A stretch of 59,672 nt of DNA from Buchnera aphidicola (Chaetosiphella stipae setosa) (GCF_964059095.1 NZ_OZ060394.1:391582-451253); one strand, 5' to 3'. Positions 10,152 through 20,757 are shown, counted from the first letter of the stretch. Notes: a model not told the origin generated them from the letters alone. Program-made: numbers and translations.

Positions 10152-10481
10152 TCAATCTGATAATACAACTTTAATATGACTAGTGCGTTTTAATATCTGA
10201 TCTGCTTTGCCTTTAGCTCTAGGCATCATTCTTTTCATTGTTGGGCCTTGATCTACTAAAATTTCACTTACTTTAAGTAAATCAATATCCATTCCATAAT
10301 TATTTTCTGCATTAGAAAGTGCAGATTCTAATACTTTTCTAATAAGTAATGACGCTTTTTTATTAGAAAAATTTAATATATTTATTGCTTGATCAACTTT
10401 TTTTCCACGAACTAAATTTGCGATTAAACGTAATTTTTGAGCAGAAGAACGAACTTTTTTACATTTAGCTAAAACTTTCAA
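10152..10481 (-). CDS. rplV: 50S ribosomal protein L22 (UUG start)
   Basis: L22 lines the nascent-peptide exit tunnel with its long beta-hairpin. Family segments are [34 protein letters not shown] and [20 protein letters not shown]. Length is 109 residues against 110 in E. coli. The start codon is TTG at 10481-10479 with GGAGA upstream. The N-terminus MKVLAKCKK aligns with METIAKHRH of E. coli, and no nearby in-frame ATG fits. It lies 26 nt after rpsS. Confidence 0.97.
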   Translation of the reverse strand: MKVLAKCKKVRSSAQKLRLIANLVRGKKVDQAINILNFSNKKASLLIRKVLESALSNAENNYGMDIDLLKVSEILVDQGPTMKRMMPRAKGKADQILKRTSHIKVVLSD

Positions 10482-10507
10482 ATTTCTATCTCCATTTTTA
10501 TAAAAAA

Positions 10508-10786
10508 TTAACGTTTCTTAATTTTTCTATCAGCAACATGACCTCTATAAGTTCTTGTAATAGAAAATTCACCTAACTTATGACCTACCATTTCTTCTGT
10601 AATAAAAACAGGAATATGTCTTTTCCCATTATGAACTAAAATAGTAAAACCAATCATATTTGGAAAAATAGTGGATCTTCTTGACCAAGTTTTAATAGGT
10701 TTTTTATTTTTTTGAGAACGAAATAATTCTATTTTTTTAAACAAACTTTTATCAATATAAGGCCCTTTTTTTAAAGAACGAGGCAT
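10508..10786 (-). CDS. rpsS: 30S ribosomal protein S19
   Basis: S19 pairs with S13 in the small-subunit head. The sequence [20 protein letters not shown], followed by [37 protein letters not shown] and [10 protein letters not shown], is unmistakable. Length is 92 residues, as in E. coli. It lies 19 nt after rplB and 26 nt before rplV. Confidence 0.98.
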   Translation of the reverse strand: MPRSLKKGPYIDKSLFKKIELFRSQKNKKPIKTWSRRSTIFPNMIGFTILVHNGKRHIPVFITEEMVGHKLGEFSITRTYRGHVADRKIKKR

Positions 10787-10805
10787 TTTCTTTTCCTATT
10801 TTAAA

Positions 10806-11627
10806 CTATCGTTTACGAAAACGAATAATAAATTTCTTTGTTCTTTTATTTTTTCTTGTTTTTTTTCCTTTCGTTGAAACTCCCCAAGGAGTGACAGGAT
10901 GTTTCCCAAAATTTTTTCCCTCTCCACCACCATGTGGGTGATCTACAGGATTCATAGCTGTCCCACGTACAGTCGGTCTAATTCCTTTCCAACGAGAAAC
11001 CCCCGCTTTTCCAAAAACTTTCAACATATGTTCAGAATTACCCACTTCACCAATAGTTGCCCTACAAATAGATAAAATTTTTCTAATTTCTCCAGATCGC
11101 ATACGAACGCTAATATATTTTTCCTCTTTTGAAATTATTTGTAAATAACTCCCAGCAGAACGAGCAAGTTGACCACCTTTTCCCGGTTTTAATTCTACAT
11201 TATGAATCAAGGAACCCACAGGAATATTCTTCATTGGTAAAGAATTACCTATTTTAATTTCAACAAAATCTCCAGAACAAACAGTATCACCTACTTGAAT
11301 TCCTTTGGGAGCTAAAATATAACTATAAGAACCATCTTTATATAATATTAAAGCAATATGTGAAGAACGATTTGGATCATATTCTAAACGTATGACATTT
11401 GCTAAAATATTATCTTTATTTCGTTTAAAATCAATAATACGATATGCTCTTTTATGACCACCACCTATATGACGAGTTGTTATTCTACCTTGATTATTTC
11501 TACCTCCATTTTTATTATTCTTTTTTAATAACTTATAAAAAGGTTTACCTTTATGTAAAAAAGAGTGTACAACTTTAATAACATGACGACGCCCTGGAGA
11601 AGTAGGTTTACATTTAACAATTGTCAT
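10806..11627 (-). CDS. rplB: 50S ribosomal protein L2
   Basis: L2 is essential for subunit association and peptidyl-transferase activity. It has 273 residues, as in E. coli. The N-terminus [20 protein letters not shown], the core segment [20 protein letters not shown], and the C-terminal [20 protein letters not shown] are all present. The conserved histidine implicated in peptide-bond formation lies in DHPHGGGEG. It lies between rplW and rpsS. Confidence 0.99.
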   Translation of the reverse strand: MTIVKCKPTSPGRRHVIKVVHSFLHKGKPFYKLLKKNNKNGGRNNQGRITTRHIGGGHKRAYRIIDFKRNKDNILANVIRLEYDPNRSSHIALILYKDGSYSYILAPKGIQVGDTVCSGDFVEIKIGNSLPMKNIPVGSLIHNVELKPGKGGQLARSAGSYLQIISKEEKYISVRMRSGEIRKILSICRATIGEVGNSEHMLKVFGKAGVSRWKGIRPTVRGTAMNPVDHPHGGGEGKNFGKHPVTPWGVSTKGKKTRKNKRTKKFIIRFRKR

Positions 11628-11655
11628 AAATAAAATTTCTCTAATTTATTTAAAA

Positions 11656-11952
11656 TTAATTATTTAAAAAATCTAAATTTTGATTTGGTTGTAAAAAAAC
11701 ATAAGCTTTTTTCCAATTTTTTTTTATAATAATATCTTTTCCTTTACGTTTTTTTTTACCTTTAACATTCAAAATATTTACTTTTCTTACTTTTAATTGA
11801 AACATTTTTATCACAGATAATTTTATTTCACGCTTAGTAGAATTTTTAGAAACTTTCAAAACAAGAATGTTATTTTTACCTTTACATCCATTAGATTTTT
11901 CAGAAATATGAAAAGAAAATATTGTCTGAAATAAAAACTCTTGATTAATCAT
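11656..11952 (-). CDS. rplW: 50S ribosomal protein L23
   Basis: L23 sits at the exit tunnel and is the ribosomal contact for trigger factor and SRP. The family pattern is SEKSNGCKGKNNILVLKVSK, then KREIKLSVIKMFQLKVRKVN and KKRKGKDIIIKKNWKKAYV. It has 98 residues against 100 in E. coli. Compared with E. coli it is less conserved than its neighbours. Position and the overlap of 4 nt (ATGA) with rplD make the call firm. Confidence 0.96.
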   Translation of the reverse strand: MINQEFLFQTIFSFHISEKSNGCKGKNNILVLKVSKNSTKREIKLSVIKMFQLKVRKVNILNVKGKKKRKGKDIIIKKNWKKAYVFLQPNQNLDFLNN

Positions 11953-12557
11953 GAAAACTTTTCCTCAAGATTTTTTAAAGCTGATAAAGTCATTAAAATA
12001 TTTTCATATTTTAATAACATCACAGGATTAACAAAATTTACTCCTACTGCTTTTACTTGATATAAATTTCTCGATGCTAATAATAACTTTTTAGATAAAT
12101 TTTTTTGTATAATTGCTACACTATTATTAATATGAAACTTTTTTAATTTTTTTATTAAATGTTTCGTTTTAGGAAAATTTAAATCAAAATTTTTAAAAAC
12201 AATCAAACGTTTTTGAACAACTAATTTAGAAAAAATACATTTCATTGCACCACGATACATTTTTTTATTAATTTTTTGAAAATAATTTCTTTTTTTTGCA
12301 GCAAAAGTCACTCCCCCGGAACGCCAAAGAGGACTTCTAATAGAACCCACACGTGCTCTACCTGTACCTTTTTGACGCCAAGGTTTTTTCCCTGATCCAG
12401 AAACTTCCGAACGACTTTTTTGTGCTTTATTTCCTTGTCTTTTAGAAATTAAATAAGACTTTAAAACTTGATTAACTAAAAATTCATTAAAACTACATTT
12501 AAAAATTAACTCAGAAACTCTAATCAATTCCTTTGTATCTTGTAATTTTACTTCCAT
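11949..12557 (-). CDS. rplD: 50S ribosomal protein L4
   Basis: L4 lines the upper exit tunnel. In E. coli it also represses the S10 operon and modulates RNase E. The tunnel extension shows KAQKSRSEVSGSGKKPWRQK followed by GTGRARVGSIRSPLWRSGGV, the diagnostic block. Length is 202 residues against 201. The start is ATG, 12 nt after rplC. Whether it still regulates the operon cannot be told from sequence, although leader hairpins remain upstream of rpsJ. Confidence 0.98.
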   Translation of the reverse strand: MEVKLQDTKELIRVSELIFKCSFNEFLVNQVLKSYLISKRQGNKAQKSRSEVSGSGKKPWRQKGTGRARVGSIRSPLWRSGGVTFAAKKRNYFQKINKKMYRGAMKCIFSKLVVQKRLIVFKNFDLNFPKTKHLIKKLKKFHINNSVAIIQKNLSKKLLLASRNLYQVKAVGVNFVNPVMLLKYENILMTLSALKNLEEKFS

Positions 12558-12569
12558 TTTGTATTCTCC

Positions 12570-13202
12570 TTAACTTTTTTTAACCGCTGGCCTAATAATT
12601 AAATTTCCACCTAAAGCTCCAGGAACTGAACCCTTAACTAAAAGATATTGTTCTTGAGAATTTATTTCTATAATAGACAAACTTTGTACAGTAACTTTTT
12701 TATTCCCTAAATGACCGGCCATCTTTTTTCCTTTAAAAACTCTTCCAGGAGTCTGATTTTGACCAATAGATCCAGGAGCTCTATGAGATAAAGAATTTCC
12801 ATGTGAAGAATCTTGAGAAGAAAAATTCCAACGTTTAATTGTTCCAGAAAATCCTTTACCTTTAGAAATTCCTGTAATATCCACTTTTTTATAATCTTTA
12901 AAAAAATCAACAGAAATTTTTTGACCTACTGTAAAATTATCTTCCTGAGATACTTTAAACTCCCACAAACCACGTCCAGGTAAAATATTATTTTTTTTAA
13001 AATGACCTAATTTTGGCTTATTTAAAGCATTAAACTTTTTAATTCCTGTTGTTAATTGTATTGTTAAAAATTTTTTTAAAGACTGGTTTTTAATTTGTGT
13101 TACTCTATTCTCAGTAATTTCAACAACAGTTACAGGAATAGATCCTCCATCTTCACTAAAAATTCTAGTCATTCCAAGCTTTTTACCAACTAATCCAAAC
13201 AC
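12570..13202 (-). CDS. rplC: 50S ribosomal protein L3 (GUG start)
   Basis: L3 initiates large-subunit assembly and reaches toward the peptidyl-transferase centre. The N-terminus [20 protein letters not shown] matches MIGLVGKKVGMTRIF of E. coli. The internal block [20 protein letters not shown] and then [19 protein letters not shown] is diagnostic and includes the glutamine methylated by PrmB in E. coli. Length is 210 residues against 209. The start codon is GTG at 13202-13200, with AGGAG upstream. It lies 28 nt after rpsJ. Confidence 0.98.
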   Translation of the reverse strand: MFGLVGKKLGMTRIFSEDGGSIPVTVVEITENRVTQIKNQSLKKFLTIQLTTGIKKFNALNKPKLGHFKKNNILPGRGLWEFKVSQEDNFTVGQKISVDFFKDYKKVDITGISKGKGFSGTIKRWNFSSQDSSHGNSLSHRAPGSIGQNQTPGRVFKGKKMAGHLGNKKVTVQSLSIIEINSQEQYLLVKGSVPGALGGNLIIRPAVKKS

Positions 13203-13230
13203 AGTTTTATAAACTCCTAAAATAAAGTTA

Positions 13231-13542
13231 TTAACCTAAACTTATCTGCACATCAACTCCAGCAGCAAGATCTAATCTCATTAAAGCATCTACAGTTTTT
13301 TCAGTCGGTTCAACAATATCAATTAATCTTTTATGAGTGCGAATTTCATACTGATCACGCGCATCTTTATTTACATGAGGAGAAACTAAAATAGTAAATT
13401 TTTCTTTTTTTGTAGGCAAAGGAATTGGACCACATACTTGTGCTCCTGTTCTTTTTGCTGTTGCAACAATTTCTGCAGTAGAATAATCTATTAACTTGTG
13501 ATCAAAAGCTTTAAGACGTATTCTAATTCTTTGGTTCTGCAT
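13231..13542 (-). CDS. rpsJ: 30S ribosomal protein S10
   Basis: S10 is part of the small-subunit head and, as NusE, part of transcription antitermination complexes. The protein starts [20 protein letters not shown] and contains [19 protein letters not shown] and [20 protein letters not shown]. Length is 103 residues, as in E. coli. It is the first gene of the S10 operon. About 350 nt of upstream sequence holds hairpins that could form a leader. Confidence 0.98.
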   Translation of the reverse strand: MQNQRIRIRLKAFDHKLIDYSTAEIVATAKRTGAQVCGPIPLPTKKEKFTILVSPHVNKDARDQYEIRTHKRLIDIVEPTEKTVDALMRLDLAAGVDVQISLG

Positions 13543-13587
13543 AATATCAGAACTCCAATTATTGGATTATAATAAAAACTAAAAATC

Positions 13588-13633
13588 ACTCTCTTTTATA
13601 AATTAGAGAGTATTTTAGAATAATTTATTCTAA
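13588..13633 (-). promoter_or_regulatory. Two hairpins upstream of rpsJ (possible S10 leader)
   Basis: Two adjacent inverted repeats precede rpsJ. The first pairs 13588-13594 with 13605-13611 (ACTCTCT with AGAGAGT). The second pairs 13615-13622 with 13626-13633 (TTAGAATA with TATTCTAA). They lie 46-91 nt upstream of the rpsJ start, where E. coli has the leader through which L4 controls the S10 operon. Primary sequence similarity to that leader is not visible, so the regulatory role is inference. Confidence 0.35.
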
Positions 13634-13816
13634 TAAAACAATTACTGTATATTAGAATTTTAAAAAAAACTAAAAAAATCAAAAATTATTGATTATTATT
13701 TAAATAATATTATAAAAGTAATATTTTTACAAATTAATACTAAATATATAATTTTAAAAAAAAAAAAAAAATAAAAAACTAATTTTTGTGAAAAGAAATA
13801 AAAAAATATCGCAAAA

Positions 13817-13852
13817 AAAAATCAAGAAAAGTCCACTCTTTTCTTGATTTTT
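13817..13852 (-). terminator. Rho-independent terminator after tuf
   Basis: A 15-bp perfect stem pairs 13817-13831 with 13838-13852 around a 6-nt loop (13832-13837). On the minus strand it reads AAAAATCAAGAAAAG, loop, CTTTTCTTGATTTTT and runs straight into further T residues. It lies about 40 nt beyond the tuf stop codon. This is the clearest intrinsic terminator in the window and ends the str operon. Confidence 0.9.
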
Positions 13853-13893
13853 ATTAAAAATAAACGAAAATTTTATTTAAATTAAATTAAAAA

Positions 13894-15078
13894 TTAACTA
13901 ATTATTTTAGAAACTACTCCGGCACCCACAGTTCTTCCTCCTTCTCTGATAGCAAAACGTAATCCTTCTTCCATTGCTACTGGATTAATTAAAGTGACAG
14001 TAATTTTTACATTATCTCCAGGCATAACCATTTCTGTATCTTTTGGTAATTCAACAAATCCTGTAACATCAGTTGTTCTAAAATAGAATTGTGGTCTATA
14101 TCCTTTAAAAAATGGAGTATGTCTTCCACCTTCTTCTTTTGATAAAACATAAACTTCAGATTCAAATTTTATATGCGGTAAAATACTTCCTGGTTTAGAT
14201 AAAACTTGACCTCTTTCTATATCATCACGTTTTATTCCTCTCAATAATACACCAATATTTTCACCAGCACGACCTTCATCTAATAATTTTCTAAACATTT
14301 CCACACCAGTACAAATTGTTTTAGTAGTGGGTTTAATTCCTACTACTTCTACTTCTTCTCCAACTTTTATAATACCTCTTTCAACTCTTCCAGTAACCAC
14401 AGTACCTCGTCCTGAAATTGAAAAAACATCTTCAATAGGTAATAAAAAAGATCCATCTACAGCTCTTTTTGGTTCAGGTATATAATTATCTAAAAAATTT
14501 GCTAAATCTATTATTTTAGATTCCCATTTAGGATCACCCTCCAAAGCTTTTAAAGCAGATCCACGAACAATCGGAGTATCATCTCCTGGAAAATCATATT
14601 GTGTTAAAAGATCCCTGACTTCCATTTCTACTAATTCTAAAAGTTCTTCATCATCTACCATGTCACATTTATTTAAAAAAACAACAATATAAGGAACACC
14701 TACTTGTCTTCCAAGTAAAATATGTTCACGAGTTTGAGGCATAGGACCATCAGTAGCAGCAACAACAAGTATTGCTCCATCCATTTGAGCAGCACCTGTA
14801 ATCATATTTTTAATATAATCAGCATGTCCTGGACAATCTACATGCGCATAATGTCTACTTTTAGTATCGTATTCTACATGTGAGGTATTAATTGTAATTC
14901 CTCGTGCTTTCTCTTCTGGAGCATTATCAATTTGATCAAATGCACGTGCTGATCCACCATAATTTTTAGATAAAACAGTTGTAATAGCTGAAGTTAACGT
15001 TGTTTTACCATGATCAACGTGACCTATAGTTCCAACATTGATATGCACTTTTACCCGTTCAAATTTTTCTTTTGACAT
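13894..15078 (-). CDS. tuf: Elongation factor Tu
   Basis: EF-Tu delivers aminoacyl-tRNA to the ribosome as a GTP complex. It has 394 residues, as in E. coli. The GTPase motifs are intact: GHVDHGKT (19-26), DCPGH, and NKCD. The C-terminal barrels show [18 protein letters not shown], and the protein ends [17 protein letters not shown]. The start is an ATG with AAAGGA upstream. It is the last gene of the str operon after fusA and is followed by a strong terminator. Codon use is less degenerate than in neighbours, as expected for a highly expressed gene. Confidence 0.99.
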   Translation of the reverse strand: MSKEKFERVKVHINVGTIGHVDHGKTTLTSAITTVLSKNYGGSARAFDQIDNAPEEKARGITINTSHVEYDTKSRHYAHVDCPGHADYIKNMITGAAQMDGAILVVAATDGPMPQTREHILLGRQVGVPYIVVFLNKCDMVDDEELLELVEMEVRDLLTQYDFPGDDTPIVRGSALKALEGDPKWESKIIDLANFLDNYIPEPKRAVDGSFLLPIEDVFSISGRGTVVTGRVERGIIKVGEEVEVVGIKPTTKTICTGVEMFRKLLDEGRAGENIGVLLRGIKRDDIERGQVLSKPGSILPHIKFESEVYVLSKEEGGRHTPFFKGYRPQFYFRTTDVTGFVELPKDTEMVMPGDNVKITVTLINPVAMEEGLRFAIREGGRTVGAGVVSKIIS

Positions 15079-15134
15079 AATTTTCCTTTCAATAAAATAT
15101 AAAATAACAATTTCTTTTTTTTTTAAAATATTTT

Positions 15135-17240
15135 TTATTTTTTCTTATTAATAATCTCTTCAGCAATATTATTAGGTGCTTGAGAATACTTTAAAAATTC
15201 CATTGAATACAAAGCTCTCCCTTGAGTTTGAGAACGTAAATCAGTAGCGTATCCAAACATTTCTGATAAAGGTACTAAAGATTTGATAATCTTTATATTA
15301 TTATTATTCATCATATTTTCAATAATACCTCTTCTACGATTTAAGTCACCAATAACATCTCCCATATATTCTTCAGGAGTTTCTACTTCTACAATCATGA
15401 TTGGTTCTAATAAAATTGGTTTTGCATTTTTAAATCCTTTTTTAAACGCAATAGAAGCAGCTAATTTAAAAGCAATTTCAGAAGAATCTACATCATGATA
15501 TGAACCATCATTTAATCTAATTCCAACATCAACGACTGGATATCCTGCTAATGGACCAAATTTTAATTGTTCTTGAATGCCTTTATCTACTGCAGGAATA
15601 TATTCTCCTGGAATTACTCCTCCTTTAATTTTATCAATAAATTGATACCCATCAGATCCAGGTTCTAAAGGGAAAATATCTATTACAACATGTCCATATT
15701 GACCACGACCTCCAGATTGTTTAATATATTTTCCTTCAACATTTTTTACTTCAATACTAATTGTTTCTCTATAAGCAACCTGTGGTTTTCCTATATTTGC
15801 ATCCACCTTAAATTCTCTTTTCATACGATCAACAATTATCTCTAAATGTAATTCTCCCATACCAGCAATAATTGTTTGATTTGATTCCTGATCAGTCCAA
15901 ACCTTAAATGATGGATCTTCTTTTGCTAATCTATTTAATGCAATACCCATTTTTTCCTGATCAACCTTTGTTTTAGGCTCAACAGCAATGGAAATAACTG
16001 GTTCAGGAAATTCCATTTTTTCTAAAATTATAACATTATCTGGATCACATAAAGTATCTCCTGTACTCACATCTTTTAAACCAATTGCTGCAGCTATATC
16101 TCCTGAAAAAACTTCTTTTATTTCTTCTCTTTTATTCGCATGCATTTGAACTATTCTTCCTAATCTCTCCATTTTATCTTTAATAGGATTAAAAATTGTA
16201 TCTCCAGAACGAATAATCCCTGAATAAACTCTAAAAAAAGTTAAGTTTCCAACGTAAGGATCAGTAGAAATTTTAAAAGCAAGAGCAGAAAAAGGTTCTT
16301 TATCTTTAGCAATTCTAATAGCGGGAGTATTTTTAGAATCATTTAAAACTCCATTGACATAATTGACATCAATTGGTGAAGGAAGATAATCAATAACAGA
16401 ATCTAACAATGCTTGAACACCTGTATTCTTAAAAGACGATCCACAAGTTATTAAAATAATCTCATTTTTTAAAGATTTTTTTCTTAATACCTCTTTAATT
16501 TCTTTTTCAGAAAAACTTTCTTCATTAAAATATTTATTCATTAAATCTTCACTAAAATCAGCTACCAATTCAATAATTTTATTATTCCATTCTTGAGCTT
16601 GTAATAATAAATTTTTTGGAATATCCTTGTAAACAAAAGTAATTCCTTTATCTTTTTTATCCCAATAAATAGCTTTCATTTTAATTAAATCTACAATTCC
16701 AATAAAATTCTCTTCTGAACCAATTGGTAACTGTATTGGAATTGGTTGAGCTCCTAATCTTTTCTGAATTTGATTTACTACATTAAAAAAATTTGCTCCT
16801 AAACGATCCATTTTATTTATAAAAGCAATTCTTGGAACATGATATTTATTTGCCTGACGCCAAACAGTTTCAGATTGTGGTTGGACCCCTCCAACAGCAC
16901 AATATATCATAATTACTCCATCTAGAACCCTCATTGAACGTTCAACTTCAATAGTAAAATCTACATGACCTGGAGTATCTATTATATTAATTCGATGAGG
17001 AGAATATTGATTCGCCATTCCTGACCAAAAAGCTGTAGTTGCAGCAGAAGTAATAGTAATACCTCTTTCCTGTTCTTGTTCCATCCAATCCATTGTCGCT
17101 GCTCCATCATGTACTTCACCAATCTTATGATTAACTCCAGTATAAAATAAAATTCTTTCTGTAGTCGTTGTTTTACCAGCATCTATATGCGCGCTAATTC
17201 CAATATTTCTATAATTTTTAATAGGTGTCAATCGTGCCAT
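15135..17240 (-). CDS. fusA: Elongation factor G
   Basis: EF-G catalyses GTP-driven translocation and ribosome recycling. Starting at the ATG at 17240 the protein has 701 residues and begins [20 protein letters not shown], matching E. coli MARTTPIARYRNIG. A longer reading from 17267 would add nine residues without a family counterpart. The chosen ATG has AGGAATAG just upstream. GTPase motifs are AHIDAGKT (17-24), DTPGHVDF and NKMDR. The domain IV/V segments [14 protein letters not shown] and [17 protein letters not shown] are present. It lies between rpsG and tuf. Confidence 0.98.
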   Translation of the reverse strand: MARLTPIKNYRNIGISAHIDAGKTTTTERILFYTGVNHKIGEVHDGAATMDWMEQEQERGITITSAATTAFWSGMANQYSPHRINIIDTPGHVDFTIEVERSMRVLDGVIMIYCAVGGVQPQSETVWRQANKYHVPRIAFINKMDRLGANFFNVVNQIQKRLGAQPIPIQLPIGSEENFIGIVDLIKMKAIYWDKKDKGITFVYKDIPKNLLLQAQEWNNKIIELVADFSEDLMNKYFNEESFSEKEIKEVLRKKSLKNEIILITCGSSFKNTGVQALLDSVIDYLPSPIDVNYVNGVLNDSKNTPAIRIAKDKEPFSALAFKISTDPYVGNLTFFRVYSGIIRSGDTIFNPIKDKMERLGRIVQMHANKREEIKEVFSGDIAAAIGLKDVSTGDTLCDPDNVIILEKMEFPEPVISIAVEPKTKVDQEKMGIALNRLAKEDPSFKVWTDQESNQTIIAGMGELHLEIIVDRMKREFKVDANIGKPQVAYRETISIEVKNVEGKYIKQSGGRGQYGHVVIDIFPLEPGSDGYQFIDKIKGGVIPGEYIPAVDKGIQEQLKFGPLAGYPVVDVGIRLNDGSYHDVDSSEIAFKLAASIAFKKGFKNAKPILLEPIMIVEVETPEEYMGDVIGDLNRRRGIIENMMNNNNIKIIKSLVPLSEMFGYATDLRSQTQGRALYSMEFLKYSQAPNNIAEEIINKKK

Positions 17241-17260
17241 TCTATTCCTTAAGATTTTTA

Positions 17261-17731
17261 TTACCAACGATAATGTGCAAAAGCTTTATTAACTTCTGCT
17301 GTTTTATGTACTTCTTCTTTTTTCTTAACAGCATTTCCTTTATTAGATATTGCGTCAAATAACTCGTTCAATAATCTAATAGACATTGATTTATCTGTTC
17401 TTTTTCTAGCTGATGATATAATCCATCTCATAGCTAATGCATTACGACGTACTGGACGAACTTCTATTGGAACTTGATAAGTTGATCCACCTACTCTTCT
17501 AGATTTTACTTCAACTACTGGACGAACTTTTTCTAATGCACTTTCAAAAGAATCTAAAGGATCTTTTCCTGTTTTTTTTGATAATTCTTTTAAAGCGTTA
17601 TAAACAATTACTTCTGCAAGAGATTTTTTTCCATTTACCATAAGTATATTAATAAATTTACTTAGAAGTTCAGAAGAAAACATCGGATCCGGTAATATTT
17701 TTCTAGAACCAATCACTTTACGACGAGGCAT
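17261..17731 (-). CDS. rpsG: 30S ribosomal protein S7
   Basis: S7 nucleates assembly of the small-subunit head and in E. coli represses the str operon. The protein starts [20 protein letters not shown] and contains GRKDPLDS-type segment [20 protein letters not shown], then [19 protein letters not shown] and AFAHYRW at the end. It has 156 residues, the length of the shorter E. coli B form. AAAGGAGAG precedes the ATG. It lies between rpsL and fusA. Confidence 0.98.
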   Translation of the reverse strand: MPRRKVIGSRKILPDPMFSSELLSKFINILMVNGKKSLAEVIVYNALKELSKKTGKDPLDSFESALEKVRPVVEVKSRRVGGSTYQVPIEVRPVRRNALAMRWIISSARKRTDKSMSIRLLNELFDAISNKGNAVKKKEEVHKTAEVNKAFAHYRW

Positions 17732-17776
17732 AGTCTCTCCTTTGTTAAAGTAAAAATTTTTGTAATTTAACTATAT

Positions 17777-18151
17777 TTAAGTTTTCTTTCTTTTAACTCC
17801 ATATTTTGAACGCCCATTTTTTCTTTCTTTTACTCCGGAACAATCTAAAGCGCCTCGAACAATATGATACCTTACTCCCGGTAGATCTTTTACTCTACCT
17901 CCGCGAATCAATACAACTGAATGTTCCTGCAAATTATGACCTTCTCCACCTATATAAGCTGTAACTTCTAATCCATTAGTTAATCGTACTCGACAAACTT
18001 TTCTAAGAGCAGAATTTGGTTTTTTAGGAGTGGTAGTATACACTCTTAAACAAACACCTCTTTTTTGTGGACATTTAGATAATGCTGGAACATTACTTTT
18101 AAATTTCTTTTTCTTTCTAGATTTTCTCACTAATTGATTTAAAGTAACCAT
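17777..18151 (-). CDS. rpsL: 30S ribosomal protein S12
   Basis: S12 sits at the decoding centre and controls fidelity. The core [20 protein letters not shown] and [20 protein letters not shown], then [20 protein letters not shown] is nearly identical to E. coli. The lysines equivalent to E. coli Lys42 and Lys87, where streptomycin-resistance changes map, are present (TTTPKKPNS and RVKDLPG). Length is 124 residues, as in E. coli. It follows the tusDCB genes. Confidence 0.99.
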   Translation of the reverse strand: MVTLNQLVRKSRKKKKFKSNVPALSKCPQKRGVCLRVYTTTPKKPNSALRKVCRVRLTNGLEVTAYIGGEGHNLQEHSVVLIRGGRVKDLPGVRYHIVRGALDCSGVKERKNGRSKYGVKRKKT

Positions 18152-18211
18152 AATATTTCCAATTTTAATTTAAAAAAATTTTAAATAATTTCAATACATT
18201 TTATTTATATA

Positions 18212-18502
18212 TTACCAAAATAATTGTTTAGGATGTTTTTCAGTTAAAATAACAAAACCCTCATAATCAACTGGAATAAACAATTTTGAAACATTTAAAA
18301 TGTTAATTCCTCTTATATATAAATCATTTAATAAAACATAATTTCTTTTAGTTTTTAAAGTAAAATTTTTTAAAAAAATATTATTTATAATAGAAAATAT
18401 TACACCGTCTTGAATTGTAATTAAATCATCTTTTTTTGAAAGAGAATTAATAAGTAATTTTATATCACTTCTAAAAGGAGTATTTATTAAAATATGCAAC
18501 AT
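18212..18502 (-). CDS. tusB: Sulfurtransferase complex subunit TusB
   Basis: TusB is part of the TusBCD heterohexamer, which passes persulfide sulfur from TusA to TusE for 2-thiolation of U34 in tRNA-Lys, -Glu and -Gln by MnmA. The protein (96 residues, E. coli 95) starts MLHILINTPFRSDIKLLINS and ends VILTEKHPKQLFW, which resembles E. coli TusB. AAGGAG lies upstream of the ATG. Conservation is moderate. The order tusD-tusC-tusB-rpsL is exactly that of E. coli and supports the call. Confidence 0.93.
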   Translation of the reverse strand: MLHILINTPFRSDIKLLINSLSKKDDLITIQDGVIFSIINNIFLKNFTLKTKRNYVLLNDLYIRGINILNVSKLFIPVDYEGFVILTEKHPKQLFW

Positions 18503-18511
18503 AAAATCTCC

Positions 18512-18874
18512 TTAAAAAGTTAAAATATGATTAAATGCATTTACTTTTTTCATAAATTTTTTTGTATTTAATACCTTGACTTTCAAAAAGAAATTTTTTA
18601 AATTTAAAATACCTCTATTTTTTAAAGAACTTTTTTCACAATAATAATTTTTAACTCCTAAAAAAAATAACATTTTAAATTTATGACTATAATCAGAAAA
18701 ATAAGATTTTTCTGTAATTTTTTTTTTATAAATTTGAAAAATTCCATCACTCAAAAAAAAAATACCTATTTTTTGAATATATGAAGTTAAAGAAATAGCT
18801 AAATTTAAACCTTCTTCACCAATCACATTTCCATAAGGAGCATGTGAAAAAATAACGGCAACTGTAGTTTTCAT
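18512..18874 (-). CDS. tusC: Sulfurtransferase complex subunit TusC
   Basis: TusC belongs to the DsrF-like family and forms the TusBCD sulfur-relay complex. The protein has 120 residues (E. coli 119). The N-terminal segment VAVIFSHAPYGNVIGEEGLN and LFLSDGIFQI-like FFLSDGIFQIYK match the family pattern. It lies 9 nt upstream of tusB and about 50 nt downstream of tusD. Together the three genes suggest that tRNA thiolation is retained in this reduced genome. Confidence 0.93.
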   Translation of the reverse strand: MKTTVAVIFSHAPYGNVIGEEGLNLAISLTSYIQKIGIFFLSDGIFQIYKKKITEKSYFSDYSHKFKMLFFLGVKNYYCEKSSLKNRGILNLKNFFLKVKVLNTKKFMKKVNAFNHILTF

Positions 18875-18923
18875 TAAAATACTTTTAATACCTCAAAAAA
18901 ATATAAAAAAAATAATAAAAAAA

Positions 18924-19313
18924 TTAGAACTTTATTACTCGATCAGATTTTTGAATATCCCTTGATAATTTCTCTAAACTAGAAATTCTAAAAAAAATAT
19001 CTAAATTTCCTACTGAAGTATTTTTTCTAAAAAATTTTTTAAAATCTATAATTCCTTGTTTTAGTAAAGAACTATAACAAACATGCAATTTAATTTTATT
19101 TTTTAAACTAAAAATTATCCATTTCCTTCTAATATCTATATCTTTTTTATTAAAAAATAAAAATTTATTTGCATGTAACGCTCCATCACAATAAAAAAAA
19201 ATATTTTTTATAAAATGTATTCGTCTCATAATTAATGCACGTGAAAATAATAATGCACTAATTGAATTTTCTACACTATATACAGAACTTGTAATAATTA
19301 CAGTATAAATCAA
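18924..19313 (-). CDS. tusD: Sulfurtransferase complex subunit TusD (UUG start)
   Basis: TusD carries the catalytic cysteine of the TusBCD sulfur relay. The protein has 129 residues (E. coli 128). The segment KLHVCYSSLLKQGIID places Cys79 at the position of the active Cys78 of E. coli. The end SDRVIKF matches CDRVVQF. The start codon is TTG at 19313-19311 with AGGAGA upstream, and the N-terminus MIYTVIITS aligns with MRFAIVVTG. It is the first gene of the tus-str operon and faces tsgA across a 266-nt gap. Confidence 0.93.
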   Translation of the reverse strand: MIYTVIITSSVYSVENSISALLFSRALIMRRIHFIKNIFFYCDGALHANKFLFFNKKDIDIRRKWIIFSLKNKIKLHVCYSSLLKQGIIDFKKFFRKNTSVGNLDIFFRISSLEKLSRDIQKSDRVIKF

Positions 19314-19579
19314 AAAAATCTCCTACACTTTAAAAAATTTATATCATCTTAAAAATTTATATATAAAAATAAATTTTTAAAATATTTTTTATTATAAAAT
19401 TATCAAAAAATAAATATAAAATATATAATTTTTAAAAAAAAAATTTTAAAAACAATTTTATTAGAATAAATTCTTTTTTTTAAAAAACTCTATTTTCATA
19501 AATATAAATTTTTTTTTATAAGAAAAATAATGTATATTAACTATCATCCATTGTAATGATACTTTTAAAAATTGCAAAA

Positions 19580-20752
19580 ATGAAAAATAAAGATCTAATT
19601 AAATTAACTTGGATTAGTTTTTTATCCTATGCATTTATAGGTGCATTAGTAACTATGACAGGTCTAATAATACAAAGTTTATCAAAACAATTTAATATTT
19701 CTATTACACAAGCAAGCAATATTTTTAATTTTTTAAATTTTGGAATTTTAATTTCAATTTTCTTGCATGCATGGTTTATAGAACTTCTTTCATTAAAAAA
19801 ACAATTATTTTTTGGATTTATAATCATATTTTTTACAACAATTATATTAATTTTAACAAATAATTTAATAATTTTTTCTTGTAGTATATTTATCTTCGGA
19901 TTTATTTCTGGAATTACATTATCTATAGGTACTTTTTTAATCACTCATCTATATCATGAAGAATCACGTCTAGAAAAAATGTTAATCATGGATTCATTTT
20001 TTAGTATATCTGGAACAATTTTTCCCATAATAAATATTTTTTTTACTTCATATCATATAAAACCAAAATATATATACTGCTTAATTAATTTTATATATTT
20101 TACAATTTTTTTTATTTCTCAATATATCAAATTTCCAAAATTTATTATAAAAAAAGAAAAAGATAATCAAAAAAATTTTACAATAAATACAACTTTATTG
20201 TATTTTTCTGCTTTAATATATATTTTAGGACAATTAGGATTTATATCCTGGGTTCCTGAATATTCATCTAAATATATGCATATAAAAATTGAACAATCTG
20301 GAAAAATTATTAGCAGTTTTTGGATAAGCTATATGATCGGAATGTGGTTTTTTAGTTATTTTTTAAAATTTTTTAATTTAAAAAAAAGTATTATCTATAT
20401 ATCTGGATTATCTACAATAATTATGTTTTGTTTTATTCAAAATACAAATTATATTTTTTCTTTAATATTAATATCTTTATTAGGGTTTTTTTCAAGCTCA
20501 ATATATAGTTCAATTATTATTTTATCATCTATACAAACAAAAAATCCTTCTCCTAAAATAATTAATTTGACTTTATTTTCAGGAACAATTGGAACTTTAT
20601 TAACATTCATAATTACATCTCCTATAGTAAAATATAAAGGCGTAAAATTTTCTTTAATTATTTCTAATATACTATATTTTATCGTATTTTTAATTTTTAT
20701 TGTTTTATATTTTTTAAGTAAAAATTCATATAAAAAAATTTTAAAAAAATAA
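19580..20752 (+). CDS. tsgA: MFS transporter TsgA
   Basis: TsgA is an inner-membrane transporter of the major facilitator superfamily with twelve predicted hydrophobic segments. The substrate is unknown. The N-terminus IKLTWISFLSYAFIGALVTM and the block SGITLSIGTFLITHLY, then DSFFSISGTIFPII, are close to E. coli TsgA. The protein has 390 residues from the ATG at 19580. An ATG at 19556 would add eight residues, and I prefer the internal one because MKNKDLIKLTW aligns with the E. coli start. It is convergent with trpS and divergent from tusD. It is one of few transporters left in the window. Confidence 0.92.
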   Translation: MKNKDLIKLTWISFLSYAFIGALVTMTGLIIQSLSKQFNISITQASNIFNFLNFGILISIFLHAWFIELLSLKKQLFFGFIIIFFTTIILILTNNLIIFSCSIFIFGFISGITLSIGTFLITHLYHEESRLEKMLIMDSFFSISGTIFPIINIFFTSYHIKPKYIYCLINFIYFTIFFISQYIKFPKFIIKKEKDNQKNFTINTTLLYFSALIYILGQLGFISWVPEYSSKYMHIKIEQSGKIISSFWISYMIGMWFFSYFLKFFNLKKSIIYISGLSTIIMFCFIQNTNYIFSLILISLLGFFSSSIYSSIIILSSIQTKNPSPKIINLTLFSGTIGTLLTFIITSPIVKYKGVKFSLIISNILYFIVFLIFIVLYFLSKNSYKKILKK

Positions 20753-20757
20753 AAAAT

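Larger units (their letters stand above)
13543..13893. other. Intergenic region between tuf and rpsJ
   Basis: This 351-nt gap holds the tuf terminator at one end and two hairpins near rpsJ at the other. The middle is almost pure A/T. TATAAT-like hexamers occur on the minus strand, but none with a convincing -35 at the right spacing, so I do not call a promoter, although the S10 operon must be transcribed from here or from upstream read-through. No coding sequence is visible. Confidence 0.7.

Noticed and set aside
12707..12910. 67-codon frame inside rplC in another phase
   Set aside because: The rplC translation in the main frame is fully conserved, so the second frame is incidental.
19627..19944. 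105-codon antisense frame inside tsgA
   Set aside because: Lies wholly within a recognised transporter gene; no independent start signal or similarity.
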